Assembly: GCA_933228895.1 (NCBI GenBank)
Contig: OW121856.1
Span: 108,723,027-108,787,026, forward strand
Direction: 5' to 3'
DNA: 64,000 nt
From: Platycnemis pennipes
Taxonomy: Eukaryota > Arthropoda > Insecta > Odonata > Platycnemididae
Shown: positions 46,131-57,203 of the stretch, in pieces
Layout of the letters: each line of letters begins with the position of its first letter
Position numbering within the stretch: the stretch's first letter is position 1
Program-made: the position numbers and the translations under genes
The notes under the pieces: model-generated
Databases searched by the model: none
Seen by the model: the letters and a program-made list of their open reading frames with translations, nothing else
What the model was told of the DNA's origin: nothing

Positions 46131-46511
46131 CAATACCTGAACATCACGCGGCACACCCGAATAACGTAGGTATCATTCAAATTAACATTTTAGCGTATTA
46201 CCTGACAAGTTTTATGTGTAAATTCTGGAAACTGGATAGTAGGACTAGCAATACGTAGAATATAATTCTCACCAAGAGAATCCACTTATCAAAAGCGAGT
46301 AAAACTTTTCTCCGAAAATATTGACGATAAACAACTGTGATACTTGATTTCCAGCGCTTAAGAAGTCGAAAGGAAGGAGTTTAAAAATATTTTAACTTCT
46401 TAGATCATGCTTGCGTATTTGCAAGGTTGTAATGATGCTTCAAGCTGATTTCCTTCAACAAATCAGGATAAAAAAAAAGATATGGCACTTATTCCACAGG
46501 TTTTATTAGAG

Positions 46512-46549
46512 GTACAACGCGTTTCAGCGGTTAAGCCATCATCAGGTAC
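46512..46549 (-). ncRNA. hammerhead ribozyme motif in third PLE
   Basis: On the minus strand: core CTGATGA (complement 46539-46545), a spare T, a weak 3-bp stem II with loop TTAACC, GAAA (complement 46522-46525), the self-complementary ACGCGT (46517-46522), and stem I from GTAC on both sides (46512-46515 and 46546-46549). Same arrangement as the other two PLEs. Confidence 0.65.
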
Positions 46550-46586
46550 AAAAATTGTGAGTCCAGAAAGCGGTATATATACCCAA

Positions 46587-47108
46587 CTAGGAGGGGGTGG
46601 GGGAGGGAAGTGTTGGGCGAGGGGAGGGAGGTATTAGATGGGGAGGAGGAGGTGAGAGGGGGGACACTGGTGGCGAGTCAATGGTTGATTTAGGGAAAGG
46701 AATGGCTAGGAGTGGGGAGTGATATTTGAAAAGCTGGTCGTTCATGAGGAACTCCTCTCCTTGTTGAACAATTTCGAATTGTTCTAGCGCGTCCAATCTC
46801 CGGCCTTTCCTCTCCACGTGGAGTATCTCCGGGTTGAATAGGCAGTGGTGTGCTGTGTCCAAGAGGTGTTTGGCGACGAGGGAAGATGGGTCCTCTTTCT
46901 CCCAATATTTGCGGTGTTCCCTCATACGGGTGACGAAGTTTCTACCTGTCTGCCCAATATAACACTTCGCACAATCACTGCACTTGATCTTGTACACTCC
47001 CGACTGGAGAATGGGGTGAAATCGGTCCTTCGAGTGGCATAAGAGGTTGCTCAGCGTCACTGGATTGTAAAAGGAGAGGAAAGACGTATCATCAAGGCTC
47101 GATCTAGA
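46587..47108 (-). CDS. PLE GIY-YIG endonuclease domain, 5'-truncated
   Basis: The frame is open for about 170 codons. It reads FYNPVTLSNLLCHSKDRFHP, then GVYKIKCSDCAKCYIGQTGR and NFVTRMREH: the GIY and YIG strands (here GVY and CYIG) and the catalytic Arg helix of a GIY-YIG nuclease. FEIVQQGEEFLMND follows, then a tail of PP-rich repeats ending at 46587. The RT domain is missing and there is no natural start. It resembles the 6-8 kb PLE in layout but belongs to another subfamily. Confidence 0.82.
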   Translation of the reverse strand, partial: SRSSLDDTSFLSFYNPVTLSNLLCHSKDRFHPILQSGVYKIKCSDCAKCYIGQTGRNFVTRMREHRKYWEKEDPSSLVAKHLLDTAHHCLFNPEILHVERKGRRLDALEQFEIVQQGEEFLMNDQLFKYHSPLLAIPFPKSTIDSPPVSPLSPPPPHLIPPSPRPTLPSPTPS

Positions 47109-47468
47109 GAACAAGCCAGTAAACCACTAACAAGGTTTGAAATCCCGAAAATAAATTTTGGAGCATCAGAGTATGTCGATATGATTGTTTGCAATGATGT
47201 GGAAGTGACAGAACCACCTCTCACAAGTCATTTGACAAATCAGGATTTGCAAAGGTTACTGGAAACCGAGATTGTTAACATAGCTTCTGAGTGCACTCTT
47301 TTTGAACTCCCATCACATGCTCAAGCGGTAGAAAGAGCCGTCAAAGAAGTCACTGCTTCCTCAAAATTGGTCTGTGATCCAAAGAAAAGAGAAAGCTTAA
47401 TCAAAACTAGAATTTTTGATAGAAATATCCGTCCAATATATGACACAAAGAAACAATTTACCTGTTGA
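47109..47468 (+). pseudogene. fragment of an uncharacterised arthropod-type protein
   Basis: The frame open from 47109 reads EQASKPLTRFEIPKINFGAS, then YVDMIVCNDVEVTEPPLTSH, and later LPSHAQAVERAVKEVTASSK and DTKKQF before a stop at 47466-47468. I have an impression of a (C/S)HTQAVERxVKxVTxAS pattern at the C-terminus of uncharacterised, possibly transposon-linked proteins in arthropods and hydra, but I cannot name the family. The upstream part is cut off by the PLE insertion. No known catalytic motif is visible. It could be a last exon of a gene or a repeat-derived piece. Confidence 0.45.
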
Positions 47469-49775
47469 AGACCTTTCTTAAAGATGTAAATACATGCTCT
47501 CATGGTTGGGTGGTTGGGAGGGCGTGGATGGGACTCGAAGTGCAACCACCTCCCCGTGGTGAGTCGTGGGTAGTTTAACATGAACTAGCGAAGAGTTGCA
47601 CAAGGCAAAGTTGATTAACGAAAGCGATATAAACAAGTTTTGATAACATCATAAGAGGATATCAGAAATTATAAAACGTTGAAAATATCAGAAATTTACG
47701 AATATTTGGATAAGTTTAAGCCTCATGTGCTGACTAAAACCACCACCTAAAAATATTTATAAAAATCCTGTCTTTAGTTAAGGTCTTGTTCAACTATTTA
47801 GTGACTACCAGTTACGGTTTTTTTTTGTTTCAAGTATTTAAAAAAAATTTGTAAAAATGCAAAAAATTTCAAAAATTTTCAAACTTTAAGCCAAATGTGC
47901 AGACTCAAGATGACGTCGTAAAAAATAAATATTTTACAGAATTGTTACTAGGTCTCATACACAGTCATTGAAGGGTACCCGTTTCCGAAAAAAAATATTG
48001 ACTTTTTTCACTCCACCCTAATGCGTATGCTATACGCGTATCCAGATCAATTTTTCTTCTTATTTTGGAAATGAAAGTAATAGTTGCTCATTAAACACAA
48101 CGTATGTGTGAATAAAAAAAAGTTATTGCACATTAATAAATGCCAATACTATTTTTAAATATTCACATTTCAAGACGAGAAATTCAATTTTATACACCAT
48201 TACGTATTACAAGTGTCCTTTAGGTAAAACTAATTTTGCCAATGTTTTCAGTAATTTGAACTTGTATGAGTGTATTTTAACTAGTAACGTTTTGAATTTG
48301 GATTGACCCGAAAGAAGTGCTTACGGAAAATGGTGATTCGTTTCCGTCGAACCAATTTACGTCGCGGTTTTTAGGAAGCTAATATGACGGATAAGGAGGG
48401 TCTCCCTGCATTCGGTATAATCTAGGCTACTGAAGGTGAAATAACACCAAAAGGCACTTGTGTGAACGCCGATGATATGCTGTAGTCATTATTGATGCCC
48501 GCGACTGAATTACGCATCTAAAAATTCGCTCCAAAATTCCCTACAAACTTTTTCCCTAGCACTGCTCTTTACTCGTGGGAACATATATTAGGCATACTAT
48601 CACGGGCGTTGATCCGGAACGACAGCACCCGATGGTGAGGTGAACACCTAAAAGCGGTGGTGAGCGCTACCGCGGGCGTCAAATGTAGCTCCCGTTTACT
48701 TGGAGAATGGTGGATGTCATTTGATGGAACGTCCGTCGTACGCCGCGAACGATAGACGGCGACCAACAGTGCAGAATGATGCTCCTTGGTCGTTCGCGAA
48801 TGTATGTGTACGAAAAACGGGTGTTGTTTGGCTGATAAACTGGTATCAGCCCCGTAGATGAATACGAGAAAATAAAATAATTAATTGAATGTTTTATCAT
48901 CGGAAAAAAAATAACACAAGGCGAACATTATTAATTTTTCCCAGCACGCACATTTGCCTAGGAGCTCTAGAGCTAACACCACCTTGGCTGCTGCGCGTCT
49001 TAGGTTGATAATAACTTTCAACTTCGTGCAATTCATCAGATCGCGGGGAGATCGTCTCTATCCGGACCACAGTTACCAAAGTGAAGAGTTTTCCCAAATC
49101 TATTGAAATAGCCGTTCATCCTCATAGGTGGTGGTGTTTCGTAACCTTCCTTAGTGATCCTTCCTCTCAACAGTATGCGTCGTCTCCCAACTTGTTTTGA
49201 TGAGGGTGATAGTTACATCCATTCACCGGCAAATTTCTCTATAATATAAGTTTACCTGTAAAATCCCCTTCAGCTGTTTCCTTCTATGGGGAGATATATG
49301 TGACATGCTGTAAGGGCAATGCGGTTCTTTTTACTCTAAGAAAGTGCATGGCGGTAGTATCATGAAGCAGCATGACAACTGCGAAATAAATCTTCAAACG
49401 AAGTCTACTCTACGAAATCGACACGAACCTCAATGTAGCGGTAGGTCACGCATAAGCCTGAATGAAGATCCAACCCGTTGGAAGTGGTTTGATGTTGTGA
49501 ATCCTCACTGAACTGGAGAGGAAAAGCCCTTCGAGGTTCGAGAATGCGAGAAGGCCCCGTCAAACACTTGTGAGATGGAAAAATAAGTCAAAAGCCACTT
49601 CTTTAGAGTGAGCTGACAAATTAGGCTCCGAATCTCTATGTTAGGCATAGGGGATATCGTCAACGACATGCGGAGAAAATACGCTTTTTCCTCGAGTTTT
49701 AGATGTTCCCACTACACATAGGTTTACTAGTCCCTATCGCACCAAGGAAGCTGAGATTCTAATTATCTGCCTGAT
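47469..49775. other. no recognisable gene
   Basis: 47580-48300 is strongly AT-rich and could be 3' flank of the preceding protein fragment. 48300-49775 has short ORFs only. Confidence 0.4.
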
Positions 49776-49777
49776 AA

Positions 49778-49855
49778 AATATCCATGCCCTGGGCTGGAT
49801 TCGAACAAGCAAAGTTTGGGTAGCAAGCCACCAACCCGACTACCACGGCCGGCCA
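49778..49855 (-). mobile_element. tRNA-derived SINE head
   Basis: The minus strand reads CGTGGTAGTCGGGTTGGTGG (A box) and TGTTCGAATCCAGCCC (B box), about 35 bases apart: a pol III promoter of tRNA type. The acceptor stem does not pair, so it is a SINE or tRNA pseudogene and not a working tRNA. Confidence 0.6.
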
Positions 49856-51212
49856 ATACACAGTGATCAACGGCAGAGTACGTCCCAAATGAAAATGGTC
49901 TTCGATTCTTTCGAAGTTTGGAAGAATTGGTTTCACCAAATTAATTGGAACTGCAATTAAGATTCAAACCTCTGCTGATATTGGACTTAAACATTAATTG
50001 ATTGGTAATGTTACTGGCAAATACGAGATTTCGCTCCGAATTCTGGTTAACTCAAATGATTTTTTTTCGTGTCGATGTTCATTCCACTGGTATATGCCCG
50101 ATCTCAGATCATCTGCGAGTCATTGAAACGGCATCTTACATTCATTCATTTTCATATTATGAAAAAAATCCCATAAAAGTTATTTTTCTTCGCGAAAATT
50201 CGAGCCCCAACCTCTCAAATGCTGGTTAAATAAGCCAGATAGTTGCATAATTAACCCTTTATTAGTTATTACATTTAATCCTGACATTTCTCACCAAACG
50301 CAAAAACTACAGGAAAATTAAATACTAGTTGATTTTTAAAATATTTTTACTCGTTCGGCTTAGTCACGGCTACTAAATAGTATAAAGTCAAGTGTCATTT
50401 CGTTGTTTATCATCGATTGGTAACTAATGATAAAGTGTTATTTCAATACTTAAAATTGTTAATTGAATTGCCACAATGGTCACATCCCTCCTTTATGAGA
50501 TAAAAGACAAATCGGAATTACATTCCGACCTAATTAGGTATCTATGCGCGTATACAATTTCGGAAATGCTATCTTCAGGTATCTTCTCATATACACTCAC
50601 GACAATCAAAGGATTCGTGAATAACAGACCACGATCCATGTAAAAATGTATATGCTTCTTGTATCCGCAGATTGAAACCGGCGAAAAACAGGCGTATACA
50701 CAGTACTTATTATAATTTGTGCCTTCTTTAGTATCTGACAATCAGTATTTATTCCTGCGACAGTTTTATTTTAATTTTCCGAGTAGAAGAGACAAGGGAA
50801 GCCTCGTATAAAAAGATACTTGGAAAGTAAATCGCAGTAAATGTCCTTTATATGACCTTAGCATATAAAGAAGTCGGCATCTATTAGGGATGGATTGGAT
50901 ATTGATTGCAGTTAACCACTCCTTCACTAAATACTCTAAATATAGATTTGTAAGAGAAATGCTGAAATGAAAACGACGAACGCTACGAGAGAACGCGCGA
51001 GAAAATTTGACGCAACGAGAGAATTTAAGAGGTAATTTCAAAGAAGGGGTAATTTATTTGTAAGATTTAGGTTCCGACTTAAGTGAGTTGTCTAGTGGAT
51101 TTCAAACACTCGCGGTTGATGCCTTCTTTTCTCGGAGTTGCCACCTTTTCAATATTCCTAGAAGTTCCTGCGAATGTCGCATTGGCGCGACAAAATTTGC
51201 ATAATTTTTTTC
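49856..51212. other. no recognisable gene
   Basis: AT-rich, short ORFs only (50002-50229 plus, 50766-51041 minus), none recognisable. Confidence 0.45.
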
Positions 51213-51640
51213 CGCCACTATACATTTGGAGCGTGTTTCTCTATGGCAGTGAGGCATGGACGATGACAGCAGCGGAAAAGAAAAGGGTGGAAGCATTCGA
51301 AATGTGGTGCTACAGAAGAATGATGAAGATTAAATGGATCGACCGAGTGACAAATGAAGAAGTCCTAAGAAGAGTGGGAGAAAAGAGAAGTCTTCTGAAT
51401 ATCCTAAGAAGAAGACAGAAGAATTTAATCGGCCACATCATGAAACACGATGGCCTGACGAAGACAATCGTCGAGGGAAAAGTGAACGGGAAGAATGGAA
51501 AAGGCAGGCCTCGTATGAGGTATATGGAGCAAGTTGTGAAGGAGAGGAGCTACGTCAATATGAAGAGATTAGCCGATAGAAGGACTCAGTGGAGAGCTGC
51601 GTCAAACCAATCTGAGGATTGATGACCAATGATGACGATA
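51213..51640 (+). mobile_element. RTE-like LINE C-terminal region, best copy
   Basis: An open frame to 51622 reads VFLYGSEAWTMTAAEKKRVE, AFEMWCYRRMMKIKWIDRVT, NEEVLRRVGEKRSLL, NLIGHIMKHDGL, GRPRMRYMEQVV and ends RTQWRAASNQSED. This is the C-terminus that follows the RT in RTE-type LINEs. A short GATGA-rich 3' end follows. The start of the 179-codon frame at 51083 is unrelated flank: homology begins at about 51213. Confidence 0.85.
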
Positions 51641-53710
51641 AACATATTTTCAGGTCTATTACTAAGTATTTCATGCAGTATTTCTCATGCCTGTGACGCA
51701 ACTAATAACTCTGTCTTTTCAGAATATCCGCATTAAAGTTCTTTTTTAATCATCCCTCTTCTCAATTAAAATAAATCCTATAGCAATGAGCAACGTATCC
51801 GTGAGCAAGATCGTACAAGCGTTCAAACTTTCTCATTAACGGAATCTCTTTTGTTTGTACACCTCCCTTACTCTTTGATTCCTAAAATTCAGCAGTAGAT
51901 GACAATTGTTTTGGGGTGGGCAATAGTTTCAATGCTCAATAGTTTCACACTAGTTTACTGCACTCGTAACACATTATTCATTTAATCGGCAATTCGAAGA
52001 AATGCAATTTCTTACACTATTAGAGAAACGCAATTAAACTGTTTTAATTGAATGATGCAAGCGAACAAGTACATTTTAAAATGCAATTTTTCCTTAAATA
52101 TACCTCCGTCAGCATCTTTTTGGTTTTGTAACCGCCAGTGCAAGTGGAATCTTCGATTTTGTGCAAGTGGAATTCTTTATAGCTTTGACTGCCCGTGAGC
52201 TTGATCGTTTTGGAAACCATACAACCTTTCTCTGGGTCCCTCTGATTCTATTATTCTTACGTTATGGCATCCAATGCCGCTGACTCACTGTCTTTGGAAG
52301 AAGTGGAAAAGCACCACTAACCAAGCGCAGCAACATATAAACCTCTGCTCTACAGCTGCTGCTACTAAAATCACATATTTTACTTTTACTCCCGATTTAT
52401 TCTGAAGTGGTGTTTAAAACATATTGCGCATTACTTATCACTACCAATGATCAGTAATTTATCAGATCACAATAACTCAAGGAAGGCAACATTACCGGTA
52501 AATGATATTTTGACGTAGTATTAAACGCCACAGGCAAATAGCCATTGATATACCTCTGAAATGTCCTCAGGCAGCAATTAGAAGCAACGTTATTGCATTG
52601 AAAGCAAAAGAATGGACAAAATACCTGGATGGGAAGTAAAAAAATTGGTATTCAGACGCGCTCTTTCAGGGATTTAATGAGGGAGAAATTGGCTACACTG
52701 GCTTTCGCTATTCTGCATTGGCGATGTATGGGAGAAACTGAAAACAATTGAAGTATTATTGTACTGCGTGTCGTGCCCGTGAGTACGGAGTTATTGGACC
52801 GAAAAAGTGAGACTTTATAGCCAAAATAGCCTCAACTCGTCCCAAGCCCTTAAAAAAAGCACCGACACTAAACATTTCCGCGCTCTTCCGTCCGTTGCTG
52901 ACAAGAGTAAAGACATTGTGAGAAGAGGGGTCAAAATGGCCCAAGTTAAATGACAATGCTGCTTACCAGACGGCAACTGCTGTCCCACAAATCTGCTCCG
53001 GAAGACTGCGTCCAATGGAGCAATGGGTCGCCAGCAGAGATTTCAACGGCTGCCGCAGAGCAGCTGGATTGCAGTCTTCAGCACTGAGGACCCGCAGTGT
53101 TCAAACCCTCTGGGAACTTCCGAGCCACAATCCTCACTCTACAATCTCCGTGAACGCGCACAAAACTCAGTGAATCCACGGGCACATCGGGGGAGACTGG
53201 CAACTCTTACCCTCGGCAAAGTAATCGCTCTCCATGTCTCGGAGCAAACTCTTAACTTCCCTTAACTCACTTCCTTTCCAATCTGAATGACGCGTAGGAC
53301 ATGCAAAGGTCAATGCCCCTATTACTCCAGCACGAACTAAAACGCCTAATAAATCCTGCAATTTCAAAGCAACACCGTGCTAGGTTGCAATTGAAATCCG
53401 ATTCTGCGAGGGCGAGCCAAGAGCTTGGCACGACGCGCGAGCTCCGTGAAGTCAAGTGAGCAGGAGAGCTCGGACTGCTTCCGCGTGGAGGGTTGAGCAG
53501 AGTGTGTTCCGACAGTCTCGGGTTCCGAACGCACCAACCGACGAGCGCTGTGCCCAGGGGGTGGCCGGCCAACCCCCTACCCCCGAAAGATGGGGAGGGG
53601 CGAGGCGGGCTGCACCCCGATGAGTCCCCGAATGGAGCCAAGGACAACTAGGCGCCTCACCGAATAATTGAATGCCTAGTTGAATACTCCAGAATATACG
53701 CCCTGCCGTG
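51641..53710. other. no recognisable gene; GC-rich toward 53000-53680
   Basis: Overlapping ORFs in the GC-rich part (53267-53647 and 53452-53781 minus, 53023-53265 plus) have no recognisable domain. The rest is AT-rich. Confidence 0.4.
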
Positions 53711-53712
53711 TT

Positions 53713-53810
53713 ATCTACATCTACACGATGCCTGCAAGCCACCGCGAGAGTGTGTGGCAGGGGGTGAAGATCACCAAGCATGCACTACCGACATGCAATC
53801 AAGCAAGCAC
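53713..53810 (-). mobile_element. LINE-A 3' terminal fragment
   Basis: CTACATCTACACGATGCCTG, AAGCCACCGCGAGAGTGTGT and ATCACCAAGCATGCACTACC mark the LINE-A 3' end on the minus strand. Only about 100 bp remain. Confidence 0.8.
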
Positions 53811-53896
53811 ATATCGAGTTCATCCTACGGTTAATACCTCTCTTTTCTTTCGGCCGCGAAGGTACGCTTGGTTTTCACATTCTATGAAAGGGTCAA

Positions 53897-53955
53897 GTTA
53901 GAGTCGTGGTTAGAGTACTGGCCTCTCACCGGGGGGGCCGGGATTCGAACCCAGG
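53897..53955 (+). mobile_element. tRNA-Glu-like SINE head
   Basis: TGGTTAGAGTACTGG (A box, 53907-53921), CCTCTCACC in the anticodon-loop position (CTC, Glu) and GGATTCGAACC (B box, 53941-53951) follow tRNA-Glu order and spacing. The acceptor arm is not conserved, so this is SINE- or pseudogene-like. Confidence 0.65.
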
Positions 53956-54092
53956 AAGTGGAAAATATTTTTCGTTGGTTAACCGATCCTACATTAATTG
54001 CCATGAGAAAATATTCACCTGGACCGGGAATCGAACCACGGACCTTTGGCTTTCCGGGCCACTGCGCAGACCACTACGCTACCCAGGATCCT
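53956..54092 (-). mobile_element. tRNA-derived SINE, minus orientation
   Basis: On the minus strand TAGCGTAGTGGTCT (A box) and GGTTCGATTCCC (B box, complement 54026-54037) are followed by AGGTGAATATTTTCTCATGG. The same head and body start occur on the plus strand at 54139-54510, so this is the same SINE family facing the other way. Confidence 0.7.
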
Positions 54093-54138
54093 TAATTACC
54101 ATGGCAATTTTACCGAGGTTCTGGGTACTATATTTTGA

Positions 54139-54510
54139 GTCGTAGCGCTTTGGCAGTTGCCCGGAAAGCGGTTGGTCCGTGGTTCGATTCCCGGTCTAGG
54201 TGATTTTTTTCTCATGGCAATTAATGTGAATTTCACCGCCGTTCACGCAACAGTATTGTAATATCCTACAGAAACCGATCCTAATTGAGTGCTATGACGA
54301 GAACTTCCGAATTCATTACTCCATCTGTCGGATGGGACGTTAAACAGTGATCCCCTCGGTGACTTTCGTTGAGTTCAGTCCAGTGCCGGGTTCTCTCTTT
54401 CAGCTTCCATAGCTATCTGTTCCTCCCAGGCGGAAGCGCCTATCAGTGTGCGTACAGCCGACGCCGGGTTTCCCTCCCTTAGGCATTTGAAATGTCGCTT
54501 AAGTAAATTG
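54139..54510 (+). mobile_element. tRNA-derived SINE, plus orientation with longer body
   Basis: Head GCCCGGAAAGCG...GGTTCGATTCCCGG (B box 54181-54192), then CTCATGGCAATTAATGTGAA as in the minus copy. A body follows with CATCTGTCGGATGGGACGTT and CTCGGTGACTTTCGTTG near 54320-54370. The body may include a conserved SINE central domain; I cannot name it. Its end near 54510 is approximate. Confidence 0.65.
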
Positions 54511-56104
54511 TGGCCTAATACTTTTGAAATAACATTCATTCTAATCCAGAGTTTATGTTACTAAAGCAACTTATGACTGCCAAGAACTTACAAACTTAGA
54601 ATAGAATATAGAATAAAGAATTTTGTAAGTTTATGAACTTAGAAACAAATTTTAGGAGGAGGCAAGAGTAAAAGAATAATTCTCGGGAATTTTTATTCAC
54701 TGTAGATATGGAGCCTACCAACTTTGGAGAGCAAACAGTTTAGCAAAATTCCGCGAAGCGAACATACTTTCATGCGATTAACAATCCCAAAATAACTTAC
54801 GGTGAAGTTTTGAAAAGTAGTTGACGGCAAAAAGAATAGGCAGAGACGAGCTTATGTTGAACATGAGTAATTTTTTCACTACAGATACGTGGAATAGTGC
54901 CAATACGGATTATCAAGCTAACCGTCCTCCAGATTACTGAAAATTCCGCGATGAAGGATTTTGTTTTAAACCAAAGCCACTCAGAAAAAAGTCTATGCAA
55001 ATTTAGAAATCTAAACTGTGGAAGCTTTAGCAAAGTCAGTGCAAAAAAGAACTTGTTTTGTGCCAGAAAATGTGTTAAAATTTCAAGTTTCGCAGAAAAT
55101 TGGAAAATGTATTACAGTGATGTCACGTAAGGGAGTTGACTTGCGAGGTATCGCTTCGCTTGGCAGCCATGAGAATGGTCACTTAGAACCACAAATAGAT
55201 CCGTTGTTTGCACTAAGAGCAGGTAATTGAAACTCGATCGATTGTCCGCAAATGATTACGTGTATTGACATTCCGTCATCTTTTTTTACAAGGTGGTTGT
55301 TAGACTTCAAGAGAACTGACTTTTTTTCCTTAAGAAATGTAACTGGGTCATTCCATGTCATGTTGACCCGGTGATTGCCCTTAGGGTCACCAATTTTGAC
55401 CAAATTTGGCATAGCGGCTACATTTGGTAAGAAAATGAAAACCCCTAAGTCGTTTCGCGAAGCACAAAACCGTTTCCGAAACATTGCAGAACTGCAAAAT
55501 TCGTTTTTTGCAAAAGTTACCACACATTTTACGATATATCTCCAAGACTGTTAAAGATACCGACGGATTTAAGGGTTAATTTTAAAAGCCTTGACTTGGA
55601 AAAATATTAAAGGGATTATATTGTGAAATAATAACAATTTTATAAAGTATATAACAATTTTAAAGTTTCTAATCGATTTTTGACGATGTAGATACACCTT
55701 CGATTTTGCTCATTTTTTTATATGTTGTAGACACAATCCTCCTCTACAAATTAAACAAGTTTGCTAGAGGTAATATTTCATTTAAGAAAGAGAAATATTT
55801 TTGAGTGAAGGCGTTACGCCCGCCGGTCCCCGAGGCGCCCGCCTACCGGTCGACCGTATGGTACTCTGGTGTCTTCAGATCTCCGTACCTCTCTCATTCA
55901 TCTTCTTCTCGCCAAATTTTAACCTTATACCAACTCTTTCCCGTGCATGTCGCTATTGGCTTCGCTCAGGTGTTACGATAGCCTTAGAATCTATGAAGAG
56001 CGGCACCTGGCCTCAGAGGACAATTGACAAACCTTGTCCCGTCCTCGGGTTCCAGTACTACTCTCCTCACATGCTCTCTTAGCATGTTCCCCGAAACCTC
56101 TTTC
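54511..56104. other. no recognisable gene
   Basis: 55330-55450 contains GGGTCATTCCATGTCATGTT and ATTTTGACCAAATTTGG-type phrases that look repeat-derived. ORFs at 55179-55523 (minus) and 55801-56082 (plus) are unrecognised. Confidence 0.4.
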
Positions 56105-56690
56105 TCTGTTTTTTCACATACGGTAGTGAAATCTGGGGAAGCAAAGCTATCTACTCCAGGATAGAGAGAAAACTACAGGAGGCACAAAGAGCTTGCTTAA
56201 TTCCACTAACGGGCTGCTACTCCAACGAAAGCAGTGACAAGCAGCAAAGGAATAGGAGAGACGGAACACCTGGGTGTGAGAAAAAACGACTATAACACTG
56301 TCAGCTCCCTTAGAAGAAGAATCCGCGAGTAACTGAAACAACTTGGACCAGGAAATGGATGATATCCACCAAGGGAAGGCACACTTTCGGAATATTCCCT
56401 AGTGTTTCTGCAAGAAAGAAGTACACATTCCCTTACACTGAAAAAATAAGTCACTGGGCATGGTGACTGCAGAGAGTACCTCAAGAAAATCGGAAAGGAC
56501 AACATTGGACTGTATAAGGAATGCGGGGATGAAGACAGCATTCAACACCGGATTGAGAGATGCATAAAATTCGAAAGGTTAAAACGATATTTGAAATGGA
56601 AACCAGGGGAAACTCCATGAAGCATGTAGTGCAACATTTGCTCGCCACATGGAATTATAAGCAGATAGAGAAACTAATTCCACCACCAGA
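56105..56690 (+). pseudogene. R1/I-type LINE C-terminal region, frameshifted
   Basis: Across frames the plus strand reads YGSEIWG (56120), SRIERKLQEAQRACLIPLTG, then after stops HGDCREYLKKIGKDNIGLYK, ECGDEDSIQHRIERCIKFER and, in another frame, SMKHVVQHLLATWNYKQIEK. The H-G-x(4)-Y-L...C...C...H...C arrangement is the zinc-knuckle-like C-terminus of R1/I/LOA-type LINEs. At least three frame breaks or stops show decay. The RT palm is not present. Confidence 0.65.
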
Positions 56691-57203
56691 GGAAGAAATT
56701 AACGGTAACCAGTTTGTACAAAAAGAAAGAACCCCCCCGGTTAAAAAGTGGTGCTCGATTGTGGAGATTTCCTCTCGAGTGGCGAAACTTTTACCAAGTG
56801 ACCATTTTAAAGTGGCATTCAAAACCCCTTTTAGTGTGAAGAACATTTTATCGAACTGTAAGGACCCTCAGAAGAAAGGTGGTGTATACTTAATGGAATG
56901 CGGTGATTGCGGGGGACGGTATGTGTTGGACAGACGAGCAGAAATGTTATAACGAGACAAAAGAAGCACACAAGGGACTTAGAAAATTTTAATTTTAGCG
57001 GAAGCAGCTTCGCCAGACATCTCTTAGCCCACGGACATAAAAGTGATTTTACCATGACATCCCTCCATTTTACTAGTGATAGACGAAAGATAAATGCTTT
57101 AGAACAGCTGGAGATTTTTAAAAAACAATTTGACGTTGATGAATTCCTTGTTAATGAATATATGTTCCCGGCCTCTTCCCCCATCCTCAAAGCCGATTAC
57201 TAA
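56690..57203 (+). pseudogene. GIY-YIG endonuclease segment, frameshifted (PLE-like)
   Basis: The frame runs on from the LINE part without a stop: KKWCSIVEISSRVAKLLPSD, FKVAFKTPFSVKNILSNCKD, GGVYLMECGDCGGRYV. A shift near 56925 then moves it to VGQTSRNVITRQKKHTRD in the frame ending at 57203 (LEIFKKQF, VNEYMF, KADY). The linker, GVY and YVGQT motifs match the GIY-YIG end of the other PLEs in this window. No hammerhead tail follows. It may be a 5'-truncated PLE inserted in the LINE, or part of one chimeric element. Confidence 0.65.

Larger units (their letters stand above)
44820..46165 (+). mobile_element. second Penelope-like element, 5'-truncated and decayed
   Basis: Contains a broken RT C-terminal part, a GIY-YIG domain and a hammerhead-bearing tail. 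45060-45165 reads RYIEDTFIIWTHGRKELDKF then FHYLNSINHNIKWTMEVE, a Penelope RT palm end. The catalytic YVDD is YIED, so one metal-binding Asp is Glu. The stretch upstream (44870-45060) is RT-like but full of stops. The post-GIY part (45840-45975) reads VNRFKPRLYPAEIETIKNGE and continues to HTWRP. The tail reaches about 46165. No matching target duplication seen. Confidence 0.8.
46480..47108 (-). mobile_element. third Penelope-like element, 5'-truncated
   Basis: Minus-strand insertion with a GIY-YIG coding end, a proline-rich C-terminus and a tail with a hammerhead motif. It faces the second PLE tail to tail across about 310 bp. Its 5' truncation point near 47108 abuts the fragment of an unrelated protein on the plus strand, so it probably inserted into that sequence. 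Confidence 0.8.

Noticed and set aside
53897..53955. Functional tRNA-Glu gene
   Set aside because: A and B boxes and a CTC anticodon position are visible, but the acceptor stem does not pair; a SINE head or pseudogene fits better.
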